From Rhopalosiphum padi (taxonomy: Eukaryota; Arthropoda; Insecta; Hemiptera; Aphididae), in NCBI RefSeq assembly GCF_020882245.1, contig NC_083599.1, positions 12,330,931 to 12,394,930 on the forward strand: DNA of 64,000 bases, given 5' to 3'. Below the pieces are notes generated by a model, which was not told the DNA's origin, searched no databases, and worked only from the letters and a program-made list of their open reading frames with translations. The stretch's first letter is position 1. Each line of letters opens with the position of its first letter. Below, piece by piece: positions 15,101 through 26,582 of this stretch. The translations under genes were made by a program, and so were the position numbers.

Positions 15101-15498
15101 AGTGTCACAAATGTTCACATTTGCGATGCCGCGCCGGTACGTACATATTATTCAACACAATTTACGTCCTATATACCTATATTCAAAAAACGATTATAAT
15201 GTTATTATTTTCCGACGACGCGCCGCACACTTTCATCGCCAATAAAATATTGTATTATACTCGTAATATTATTCTTCGATTTTCGAAAATACGTTATTCT
15301 TTAGTCACGAATCGCGATGACACGTCGATTTTAAAATGGAAATAAAGTCGTACACACACACACACACACTAACACACAAAACTTCGGAGTAACTTCCTTC
15401 GCGTGGAAAAAGCGTATATAACGATTACCCGTAAACAGGGTTTTCACCCTGGTTTTCTCGTTTCCGGCCCGCATAAAAATAACCTCGGAAAACGTTGA

Positions 15499-15522
15499 AT
15501 TATTATTATTATTATTATTATT
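15499..15522. repeat. ATT trinucleotide microsatellite
   Basis: Eight ATT units. Similar ATT runs stand at 33058-33089 and 33336-33375 in the 3' flank of sff. Confidence 0.95.
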
Positions 15523-15894
15523 TACTATATTGGTGTTTGCGAGAGAAATATTCTGAGAAAATTTCATTCGTTGGTTCCGGGTTCGTCTGAAAGTTACCTA
15601 ATTACAAACATAAAATATACCAAGTGATTATTATAACACTATAATCAGTCCTTATATCTGTATATTTATTTATTTTTGTAAATATTTTTTCTTACCTACA
15701 CAATTTAAAGTCATTAGGTACAGCAACACACTATAATTTTTAAAGAAATTGCACCATTTTCCATCGTTATTAAAAAAAATTGACTTGTCAAATTGTTGTG
15801 CTGTATTAACTTCGAATAATGTAAAAAAACAATGTTTTTCAGAATAACATAAATATACCAAGGGCTTAATAATAAAATAGAATCATAGAATTAT

Positions 15895-16455
15895 GGTACT
15901 AGATAGTTGGCCAAGCATGCTTAAATTGTTTTCATTTAATAATGCATTTATTAAAATTCTGATCTGAGAATATTTTTAAATGTATTATAATATTATACAC
16001 CATGACCATATTTTCAGATATTTGAGATTGTTTGTACTACTTAATAAAGAGAATCATGAGGTCATACTAACTTCAGTTCTTTTTATCAGAATCCTTCTTT
16101 TTACTATAAATTAGTTAATGATTATTAATATACATATCAAATTCAAAATTCGAACAAATAGTTTCTTAGTTATTACAATTTTTATATTAAGTATGATAGT
16201 CCTTAAAAGCGGTTGTATAAAAATAAACCCTATATACACGATTATACACCAAGCTTGATTATCCTCGTTATTCTATTAATAATGAATTTATTTAAATTCT
16301 GAAATTTAAAATTCATTAGTACGATAGAATATGTGTACTTAAACATGATAATTAAAACACTTAGATATTTGATTAGATGTTATTTAAAGACTATTCTGAG
16401 TCAATACAAATCTCTTTTTTTCAAATTAGAACCACTCTTTTTTATTGTAAGTTGT
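15895..16455 (+). repeat. Family B fragments
   Basis: Two related pieces, 15895-16210 and about 16370-16455, share gagattgtttgtactactta or gactattctgagtcaataca, followed by cttctttttactataaatta- or cactcttttttattgtaag-type sequence and caaattcgaacaaatagttt-type sequence, with the copies at 1446 and 7620. Confidence 0.45.
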
Positions 16456-16472
16456 TAAGCATACCATTTTGT

Positions 16473-17960
16473 AGACTTTGAGTGGGACGATAAGTGTATT
16501 GATTTTACAATGATATATGTTATTCTAATTTTTTTTCTGTCATGACCTTTTACAGTGCTATCTTCAACTTAGAGAGTGGTTTCTGGTTGAACATCGGATC
16601 TATTTGGTACTTTGGAGGGTCGATTGTAAAAAATGTCAAGTATTTTTCAAAATAATCGTTAAAAATAAAACGTGGTATATTTACCTAAAACTCGATTTTG
16701 ACAAAATTGATGATGTTGTGTTATTTCTGTAAATCAAAAATGAACAATTTCAGAGACTTATATTATTATAAATCATTATAACATTAATGTTCATTGAACA
16801 TTAAACATTCAATTATGATAAATTTCAAAATATGACAACTTATTTTATGTTGTTTAGTGTGTTTGAAATTGTCTACTTTTTTTTTTACTTATTTTTTTAA
16901 ATTTTATTTATGATAAAATTATTATTTGCCAGTAAAAAATCTTGAAAATTTAATACAAGGTTCCTCATAATTTGTTTTTACGGTAATTAAAAAAGTGTCG
17001 AAAATATTTTTTACAATTCTAAGTGTTTAAAGTTTAAATATTCATGAAATTTATCAAAATACCTATATAAATAATTTTATAATTAAAAATTCATAACTTT
17101 TTTAAAATATAACGGCTTATGCTTAACGCTCGAAATAATAATAATAATAAAAGAAGTCACATATATTTTTTATTTTTTATTAAAGTTTAAATGTTGACGA
17201 CATTGGATATTCACACTCAAAACAATAATATCTTATACTCAAACGATTTTTTTTATTTTATTGTAATTTAAAAAATATTTATCATAAAAACTTTAAAGGT
17301 TTCAACTTCGATTATCAATTTCATATAAGTACAATGATATTTTTAAAATATTTAGAATAATTTTATGTAATTTATAAACACTTGAAATTTCGAATTGTTT
17401 TCGTCTTTATAAAAATTAAAAATCTCGGCCAAACATATATTATTTATATGTTATATGTAATACTGGATTTTTTTTATAGTAATTTAAAAATATTTAAAAT
17501 GCATAGCAAGATTATTCTGTATAAACGGTTGAAGTTAAAATGTTGACAACATTGGATATTTAAACAAAACACAACAATAATTGTTATTTTCTTATAATTC
17601 TAAAACATTATTATTATAATATATAGAATTGAAACTTTTCAACAATACGTATAATTCTATACATTATGAAATTTTCAAAATGTTTAGATTAATTTTATAA
17701 AATGTATACCACTGACTTAGTCACACCGTTCTACTTTTCGTTGATATTGACTTGTACGTTCAACTATTATACAAAACAATATTATAATAATTACTATTTT
17801 GTTTTATTTTAACAAAAATGAATTTAAACAATCGTGTAATTAATAAAAATAAAAAAAATAAATTACAAATATTAATTTAACTATATAAAAAAATGTCCTT
17901 ATACAAATATACTAATGGACCAACTTTGTTCAGAATCATCTTTCATTGTACCTATACAAC
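16473..17960 (+). repeat. Dispersed repeat family A, near full-length copy (+)
   Basis: It starts gactttgagtgggacgataa followed by gtgtattgattttacaatga, with gagagtggtttctggttgaa and tggtactttggagggtcgat soon after, and ends near gaccaactttgttcagaatc. About 1.5 kb, AT-rich, no long ORF. It serves as the reference for the other copies. Confidence 0.6.
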
Positions 17961-18378
17961 GATTTCACGATTTATCAATGACGCGATACCTATAATTACG
18001 GCGAAGTGAGTTTCTCGGGTTTTTTGTTTTAATGTTGATGTAGGTATATAAATACAAATTTGAACTAGCAGTTTCTGTATAATTTAAATGTATTGTACTA
18101 GAGATTATTATAATATTCCAGGATAATAAGTTTAAAGATATCGAGGCTATGGGGATTTGAAAATTATAATGATTAGTAAAAAAAAAAAAATATATAAGCA
18201 TTTTATGTTTGTTAAGTCAAGTATAATATCTACTAGACAGAATATCACATCAAATTTATATTTTATTTAACAGTATAATTAAGGATTATTTTCTTTTGTA
18301 GGTACACAATGTCTGATAACTCAAAAGCTACTATTGTTTGCATTTGTATTTAGAATTATTATCAACATTTTCAAAACA

Positions 18379-18400
18379 TAATATATATATATATATATAT
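18379..18400. repeat. AT dinucleotide microsatellite
   Basis: About eleven uninterrupted AT units. Shorter AT runs occur at 25732-25748, 25985-26002 and 32737-32757. Confidence 0.95.
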
Positions 18401-19919
18401 GTTTACCTACTTAACAGTATATAGTAAAAATAGTGAAAAAAAAAAAGAAATCTTTATCGTCACGCCAAACATATAAAAGTATCTGAAAACATGGTTTAAG
18501 AGTATTACAGAACATAATTGAACTTAATAATTCCAAATTCAGCATTTGAATTCATGCATTATGGAAGGATACAAAATATAGAATGAGCATGCTTGTTGAT
18601 ACATTATGTACGGTGTATACTATTTGCAATTTGCATATGTATTTTAAATGTTATGTATATACCTGAAAATGTAAATGCGCATTGGTCCCGTAATTGTATA
18701 CAATTTCGCGGTATGTGTGCGCAATATATTTGATAAAAATTACAACAGATTTATCGTACCATATAGTTGGAATTGGATCGGATGCACAGGTATATAATAC
18801 ACTATACCTACCTTAGTCTGAAATTCCGATGACATGAAATTCAACGAAACTGAAATGACACACGAAAATGTGAATATAAAAAACAATAATTTGAAATATA
18901 ATTTAAACATGCGAACTTCATTTCCTCATACGTGTTTCGAAATAAATATATTATAATATTATTTCGGTGTTTTTGAAATGGAAAAAGAAATATTTCCACT
19001 CAGTTCCACATTTTTAATTCATCGAATTGCGTACAAATGGGTACAGACTATCTATATGTGTTTCGTAATGATATACTTATATACTTAATTCCAACATAAT
19101 ATTGTAACCTAGAAGTAAGATATTATCTAAGATATTGCTTATTAAGTATAGTTAAAAATTTGAAAAATAAGCAGACTGGAAGTAGACTTTCTTCTAATAG
19201 TTTAATAATTTACGTAGTTCTTCATATTCAATTTTGCAAACATTGGTTCATTTTATTTTGTTTTACTTTTTTTTTTTACCAAATTTTCAATTTCAATCAA
19301 TTCATGATATTATATAATAATTTATATTGTGAATAATTTATAAAATCAAGCTAATTCGGTTCTTAAGGTGAATACAAGTAGGTGTGATATGTGAACCAAT
19401 TTATACCACCTCTATTAACAACCAGTAAAAAAAGATTTTTTTTTTTAAATTATTCTTTATATACATCCGAATTTAATAAAAGGGGGTCAAGTGAGTGCCG
19501 ATATGCTGTATATAAGAGGTATCAATTGGGTCACCGGAATGGATATAAGAATTTATTTATTTCATTTTATGCTATTAAGTTATTTTAAATTACTCCTTTC
19601 TATTAGTTAATATTTTCAAAATGTAATTTATTTTATTATTAGTATTATTTTAGGTAAGTTGATAATACGACATTATCATAAAACGGTGTGAATAGGTTCA
19701 TACCTATTTAATTAGTCTAAAATAAATCTACGTATTTTGAAAATATCAATCAAGGTTTTTAATTATAAAAAAGTACTTAATGAATATCGTTATTTATTGT
19801 TTAACTTTAAATATGTAATTTAGTACAACGCTTAACGTAAAATTTCTATTAACAATTATTTAGTTTATATTTATTTATTTTTTAAGTCAGTTATGAACTA
19901 CTTATAGGGAATGTTGTAT

Positions 19920-20552
19920 TAAAATTTCAAAGTTTTACTATAAATAAACAATACTTATGATTTTATATTTCGTGATTTTATAAAAATTTGAACTTAAAAT
20001 GCATAAAAAAAAATTGTCACTTCATATTTTGAATATTCGTCTACAGATATAACAATAATAACAACTTATGTGGGATCTTGTTTTAAATGTTCAAGATTTT
20101 TTGATCAAAATTTATGGAAAAAAACTAAAAATTGAAACATTGTAAGTTTCAAAATAACCAAAAAAAAATAAAATATATTTTGAAAACTATCATGCATATA
20201 AACTTTTGGTATGACTTTAAAATTTATTATATCATTTATTTAACAGATATTCGTTTTTGAATTCCAAAAAAATAATTTTGCCGAAAAGTGCTAAAAAATA
20301 TTCGTATTTCCTTAATTTAATTTTTTACCTTTTTTGTTTATAAAAAAAGTACTAAATGATTTTTAATTTTGACCCGTCCTACTTCCCTCCTTCTCCCTAT
20401 AGTAACAACCAAATACAATTTTCTATCAGAAACCATCTCCAAAGTTGAAAATATAAGCAATTTTAATGCCCCAGAAAGTATTTACGCACATAAAAAAAAC
20501 ACACATCATTGTAAAATCAATACATTTATCGCTCCACTAAGAATCTAAAATA
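19920..20552 (-). repeat. Family A copy (-)
   Basis: In reverse orientation it ends with catcattgtaaaatcaatac, atttatcgctccactaagaa and tctaaaa, preceded by ctatcagaaaccatctccaa and gacccgtcctacttccctcc. The inner boundary is approximate. Confidence 0.55.
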
Positions 20553-22854
20553 TGACTTTATTATAATTAAATGGAATCTACATAAATATATAAATAATTC
20601 ATAACTATCACCGAGGTTACTGCACTTAAGTGTTGTGTAATTTGGTTTTTATATTATTAGCTTATAATCGGTAAAATTACATAATTATATGTTGTGTCAC
20701 TTTTGATTTTGACCGGTTAAAGCCATACAATAGTGATTCAATTATTCGGTAGGTGGGTAGCTACATAACGTGATTTTAATAAAAGATTAATATTACTATG
20801 ACAGTATGACATAATTATCAAAGATCTGTCTTAGGTTTTTGTTCCGTGATTCCTATAAACGGTTGATTTCATACACCGTTGAACACATTAAGATGTAGAA
20901 CTCGGCGTGTATAATATATACAGTTATTAATACAATACCATTCCAAATGAGTGTGACAAGACCAAAAGACAATAAATTATTGATTATTAGATTATCGCAG
21001 TATAATGAATAATATAATTGTTTACATTATTAAAAAATAAAAATACTAGTAATATAAAAGTCTTCAGTCTGCTGGTCTGGGTCGTATAATAACAAATTGC
21101 GTGACGATATTATTATACGTTTGAGAAAAAGGTGTATAATTTATTCGATGTCATGTTGATTGTCGATGGGGAAAATACGAAATAAGAATATTATTCAAAC
21201 GAATAACAAGAATATTATAATATTATTATAATGGAAAATTTGTTGGATTATCGATTGCACGGTATTATTGCGATTCAGAAGATTTCAAATAGTCAACAAT
21301 GACTTATCGTTCCTGATTTATTTATTAGCCCACGTGTTATAGTTTCTAGAAACCCGGGTCATGTTACCATTATATCAATATGGTATTTTGCATCATAAAA
21401 TCGTAAATATTGATATTTAGTACTTTGATTTCGAGTGTAATCACGAATACGATTTGAATTCGGGCATATCGAAAATACGAAATATACGCAAATAAAAGTC
21501 AGAAGAAGATAGCCTATACATTTATATCGTAATATATTTGAAGGATAAATAAATAATGTGTGTATCAACACTCGAGTTTCGAGAAGAATAAAATTTCATT
21601 TTTTTTTTTTTTTTTATGTCTTATTATTTTGTTGCGCGGAACTGCAGAAAGAGTGCTCGCCTGGTTTTATGCTTACTCATTTTCCGGTGGAAAGTCGTGT
21701 GTCGATTGTAGTATATACTTGAGAGGTCATATTTTGATTTTTCTCACGTTTTCATATAACTTAGGGTAGCGTACATAACATGGCGGAAGGGGAAACTGCT
21801 GAAACGACGTTCCGATTTATGACACACCAGTTTATTTTTTTTTTACATTTTAAAATAGGTTTTTGTCGTGATTTTTTAAAGTATCAATGCTATAGTTGCA
21901 AAGACTTATTGAAACTCTCGCCGATTTTTAATAAATTGTAATTTATAAATTATTGTTTGAACATTTTTTTTTATCGGGTATCTGGAAGATTCGTTGTCGC
22001 GTCTAATTGCAACAATAGTATATACTGCCATATTGACTAATTTAAGGTTTGACTGATGTGAATATTGCACTTAGGCAAATAAAAAACTTGATCGTTTAAC
22101 CCCGCCCATAGCCTATACTATATTACCACAAAAAAAAAGTTTTTATTTAAATGTATTATAATTTTAAAATCATATGTATACCTAATTATAAAAGTTATAA
22201 CGACTTTCGAATTTCTTCACTAGCGGTGTGTACAATAAATAGTCCCTGGTAAATACGAGGTGTCTAACGGGCATAAGATTGTACTTTTCTTTCTTTTTTT
22301 TTTTTTTTAATCCACTTTTACTTTACTTGTGAAACTTAATATTCAATACATCACACATATTTGTAACGGTGTTAAGTTTCTTTATTGATTACCAGTACAA
22401 TGAAATGTAAAAAGTTTAAATCTTGTCAGCGATAAATCATAGTGTTGCGACACAGAAAATACGATTACAACCGTGTTCAGTCAACCCGCGTGTACTTAAT
22501 AAATGAAAACCGATCCGAACAAACCGAGGAAAATTGTTTTATTAGTTCATAATAATATTATTATATCGCCACTTCTATTATGATGTATCGGACTGGACTC
22601 TCTCTGAATTTGAAACGTTAAATGCGCCTGCTACATACAACTATAACATTGTTATTGCATACCAACGGGGTACGTTTCTTTTTTTTTTTTTTTTGACAAC
22701 CGTAATATTACAATGTGCAGAAAGTGCGTCCAGCATAGTTTTCGAGGGAGAATATAATATATTATAATAGATTCCGGTATCGATTCGCCGTGGTGGCATG
22801 TACAGTGAAAACGCGTACAATAATAATATATAGGTACAATAATAAAATTATAGG

Positions 22855-23150
22855 GTGTAGTTCGTAGGCCGGTCCGCACTCGACGGTCGTCCACCGACTG
22901 CAGCGAAAATCGCCGGCGACGACCAGACCGCGACGGCGGTGTGTCCCTCTCCCTACACCAGTCGCGATATCCACTGCGATCTCGACGTTTCCACGGCAAC
23001 CGCACGCGTGTGCACACGAACACTGCAGTTCTCCATATTGGATTTAATTGCCCGTTTGTATCACATAATAATACACACACATTCACACACACACACATAC
23101 ACGCACGCAATATGATTTACCAAGCACGATCGACCCCTTTTTACCCTTAA
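22855..23150. promoter_or_regulatory. CpG-rich island, possible promoter or untranslated first exon
   Basis: A stretch of about 180 bases (22860-23040) is rich in CG dinucleotides (cgacggtcgtccaccgactg, gcgaaaatcgccggcgacga, cgcgatatccactgcgatct) in DNA that is otherwise strongly AT-rich. It is open on both strands over about 100 codons, with Arg/Ser-rich translations that look like composition artefacts. A CA microsatellite follows. It would fit a promoter or a 5' exon; direction is unknown. Confidence 0.3.
23076..23104. repeat. CA-rich microsatellite
   Basis: acacacacattcacacacac followed by acacatac; a second CA run is at 15351-15369. Confidence 0.9.
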
Positions 23151-23839
23151 ATTAATTCACGCGTCTGATTTTTGGAATTTTTATAAGTATACTCGAGGTG
23201 GCTTATGACGGTAGCTTGCCGCACACGAATATGTAGATTTTTTTATGACATTCAAAGAGTGTCCCGTGTCGATGTATATTTTATACATATATAGTATCAT
23301 ATATGTATTTACAAACGAGCACTTCCTTTTTTCTACTTCAAACCGTATGGCAGATGATTTTGTTCAGCGTGCGTAGATTGAAAGCTATGACGACGTCATC
23401 AGTAGTGCTACCACTCTTTTTGGAGTCATGAACGTAGCGTATACGGCTGTTTTATCGGTAGTATATAGCAAGAGCGACACTGAAATGTCCCATTACATTT
23501 TCGCTATACTATATACCTATACCTTAGGTAACTATTTACAAGCATTTACTGTAAATTGTATAAGTAATAAAGTATTTTTTTTTATTTTAATCCCCTCTCC
23601 CCCAAAAAAATAAAAAATAAACAGGATCCGTTAAAAATTTAAAAAAAAAATTGTACATATCATCTTAACAAAATACTTAATTATACGTCACTATTGCTTC
23701 GAGTTTCAAAAAAAAAAAAATCCTTTTTAACACATTTTAACGATCAGATACAAGAAATATATAGCGTATTAAAAAAAAAAAGCACTATATTTGCATAATA
23801 TAATTTATTTTATCATACTGAAGTTATTTTATTGCAATC

Positions 23840-24080
23840 GACATTATATACGCCGTCAACGGTGTGCCAAGAAATTGTGAGGTAGGAGGGCAACACTGTC
23901 TGTATTATTGCCGCCCCATCCAAGTCCAAATTGCCATTGCAGCTTCTCGCTTTTTTATCATAATATGCATAGTCTTAATCAGGCACGTACACGAAAAAAT
24001 AGTTCGGCGAGGCGAAGATGACCCCCCCCCCTAAACCCCCTCACCGTATACGTGGCTGGTCTTAATACCTGTTAATCTGG
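23840..24080. repeat. Transposon-like fragment with a C-run
   Basis: gtgaggtaggagggcaacac, gccgccccatccaagtccaa and ggcacgtacacgaaaaaata lead to a run of ten C (24022-24031) and cccctcaccg. The C-run next to 'gcacgtac' is typical of a class of insect dispersed repeats. I recall such blocks from aphid genomes but cannot name the family. Confidence 0.35.
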
Positions 24081-25290
24081 TAATCAGTAATTAACACGTA
24101 ACTTGATAATGAGCCTTTGTAGAATCAATAAAATGTAAACACCTCTTTTTCAAAAGACTGTTGCAGACGATTTATATAAATGTATAGGAATTCCGTAAAG
24201 AACTGCGTTGACGTATTATTATGTTGATTATGAGAGGCGAATTGGAGACCAAATAAGCCCCTTCAAGCTATAAATCCTAGAAACATCTGTAATAAAGTAG
24301 TGCGTGTACATACAAGCCTCATTCTTTCCCTCCTATCGTGACATCGATCGATACGCGTGTCTAAAAACATTCGACAACTATATACATTACAAGAATATAA
24401 CCGTTTGATGGTGGACCGATCTGTGTTATCCATGTTCGGACGTTCGTAATAATGTCGCCGGGATTATAAATAGTTATAGACTATTGTAGTAGACAATACT
24501 GTAATATATATATATATAACAAATAACGTTTGAAATCTAATAAATAATTATTGCGATTGATATTGATATAAGATAATATTATATTATATCGCAAAGGTTC
24601 GCTTATAATACCTTCGTCAAAACGATGCATTAAATATAAATCGACTTTTTTTAGGTCCACGTTATAATGATACAAAATTATAATATTTGCAGGTAACGAA
24701 AAAAGGCTATTGTTTTATTGATTTCAATTTATTGTTTTAAGTTAATATTAATTTATCTAAATATAATATGTTCATACTTGATTGGTTAAACATTAATTTT
24801 ACATTTGTTAGATGTCTTTATTTGAGAGCATATTATAAATATGGATGCGTATTTTTCATTGTGAAGGTAATAATAAACTCGTTAAGAATCGACTTTTTTT
24901 ATTGTTTTAATATAAACATAAAACAGATTGTAAATAACATTGAATAATAATAATTAAATAAAAGAATCGGCTTTGAAGGCAAATGTAATAATTTAATTAT
25001 TAGGCAACGATTTGATCGATATACAATTATTATTACTAACTTTCAAATAGTGATAATAAATGATTTGTTTACTATTTTTTTGTATTTATTTAAATATTAT
25101 TTTTTCCTTGCCGTCGTTTTCACGTATACATAATCACAATGTAAGCTGAAAATGTATTTTTTCGAGTAAAATATTAACATATAAAGATTCGATTTGTATT
25201 TCATCGAGCATAACATTTTATTCAGGTTACAGATTTTAAACTTAACACAGAAGCGGTCAGCTTCTTTAAGATTTCGCGAATGATAAATAG

Positions 25291-25342
25291 ATAGTATATT
25301 ATACCTATATTTAGTCATAGTATATTATACCTATATCTAGTC
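25291..25342 (+). repeat. Tandem repeat, 2 x 26 bp
   Basis: The unit atagtatattatacctata, followed by tYtagtc, occurs twice back to back with one difference, then four more matching bases. Confidence 0.9.
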
Positions 25343-26395
25343 ATAGTTTATTTAAGGTATATATGGCTTTTAATCTAATAGATACAATTATACATGATAT
25401 TTTATTAACATATTTGATCGTATTTTAAATATACAAGATTAACGGTAAATTAGTTATATTTAAACGAGAAACAAGTATACTATGTAGGCTGCATAAATCA
25501 TATTGTAGGCGTTATTGCAAGTAACAATAATTTTAATATTTATATTTAAAATTTAACTGAAACAATTAAATATCGAAGTTTAATAAATTACTCATTTATT
25601 TGTTGATTTACTTGAACGGCACATCAAGTATGAAATATAATAGTATTGTTCGACTTGTTCGCACCCGGTGTGTAAATAAAACCGATCGACGTGTAACGAA
25701 TGTTAAAATCGTGCAAGTAGCATATAGTATTATATATATATATATATAGTGGAAACTCCAACATTATGACCACCCGCAGCTGGTGCTGAGACTTTGTAAT
25801 GGGAATTATCGAATTGCGAAACACAATACGCTAGTAGTTGGAATTTATAGATCGAAAAGTCTGTAACGTAACCGTAACTATACGACACAGTACCAGTGCG
25901 CGAGAGCATTATTGGGGGCCATCGAAATCTTTTAAATGGGTTGACACTACGGCTTGATAAATATTCATACGGGGTAGTTTAATGATATATATATATATAT
26001 ATCCGTTTACCTCAACAACAAAAAAGGCGTTATTAATTACAAATTTAAAAACTCAAGTATCTCGATTACAGTATTGCCATCATCACACGTAGTCTTATTC
26101 GATTTGATTCAAACTGTTGATGATAACTCTACTTATTCACTATTAAATTCGCTAATTTTTTAACTAATTTTTATATGATTGCTTCAAATTAAAAAACATA
26201 ATTGCGTTACATTCTCACTCGAATACTAGAAATTATTAGCGTAAAAATCCAAAAACAATTCCTATACACTGAAATACTACAGCGTGCATAGTATTTCCAC
26301 ACTACGTTTTCATGTGATGACCATCGTTCACAATTGTCGTCAAAATATAAGGTTCGAATCAAATATAGTTTATAAATTCGCGTATATTTTTGCAG

Positions 26396-26582
26396 ATTTC
26401 CGAGTTGAGCCACACCGTAATTAATGCGCTGTCGTTCCGGGTCGAATACAGACGCGGATCCGGCGGCACGGCGATGTTCCAGAGACAAGTGCGTTTCCAA
26501 ATTGATCTGTCGGACGTCACGAACTCGCATGGTACTGCTCCCAGGGACTATCTGTTCGCCATCATATTCACGCTGCACTCCG
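26396..26582 (+). CDS. sff: sff exon: KA1-like block, first half
   Basis: Acceptor tttttgcag ends at 26395 and the exon starts in phase 0 with ISELSH. It encodes SFRVEYRRGSGG and the FQRQVRFQIDLSD strand, and ends with one base of a Gly codon before donor gtacgt at 26583. GC content is clearly higher than in the flanks. An ATG at 26390 lies inside the intron acceptor and is not a start codon. Confidence 0.85.

Larger units (their letters stand above)
1..26395. other. AT-rich region without a supported exon (probably sff intron or upstream flank)
   Basis: Apart from the repeats listed separately I see no exon with credible splice sites and homology. I looked for the BRSK segment that should precede ISELSH (a WFG...KADLIHAFL-type block) and did not find it. 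Slightly less AT-rich, CpG-containing patches lie at about 3000-3180, 7190-7560, 12300-12500, 12730-12850 and 22855-23150. They may be regulatory or untranslated exons, but nothing in the sequence decides it. Other open frames here are short, AT-biased and lack recognisable motifs. Confidence 0.55.

Noticed and set aside
22652..23110. Minus-strand frame of 152 codons across the CpG island
   Set aside because: The start lies in a CA microsatellite (Cys/Val repeats) and both strands are open; more likely a base-composition effect.
26351..26360. GGTTCGAATC, which looks like a tRNA B box
   Set aside because: No A box at the right distance and no acceptor stem pairing around it.
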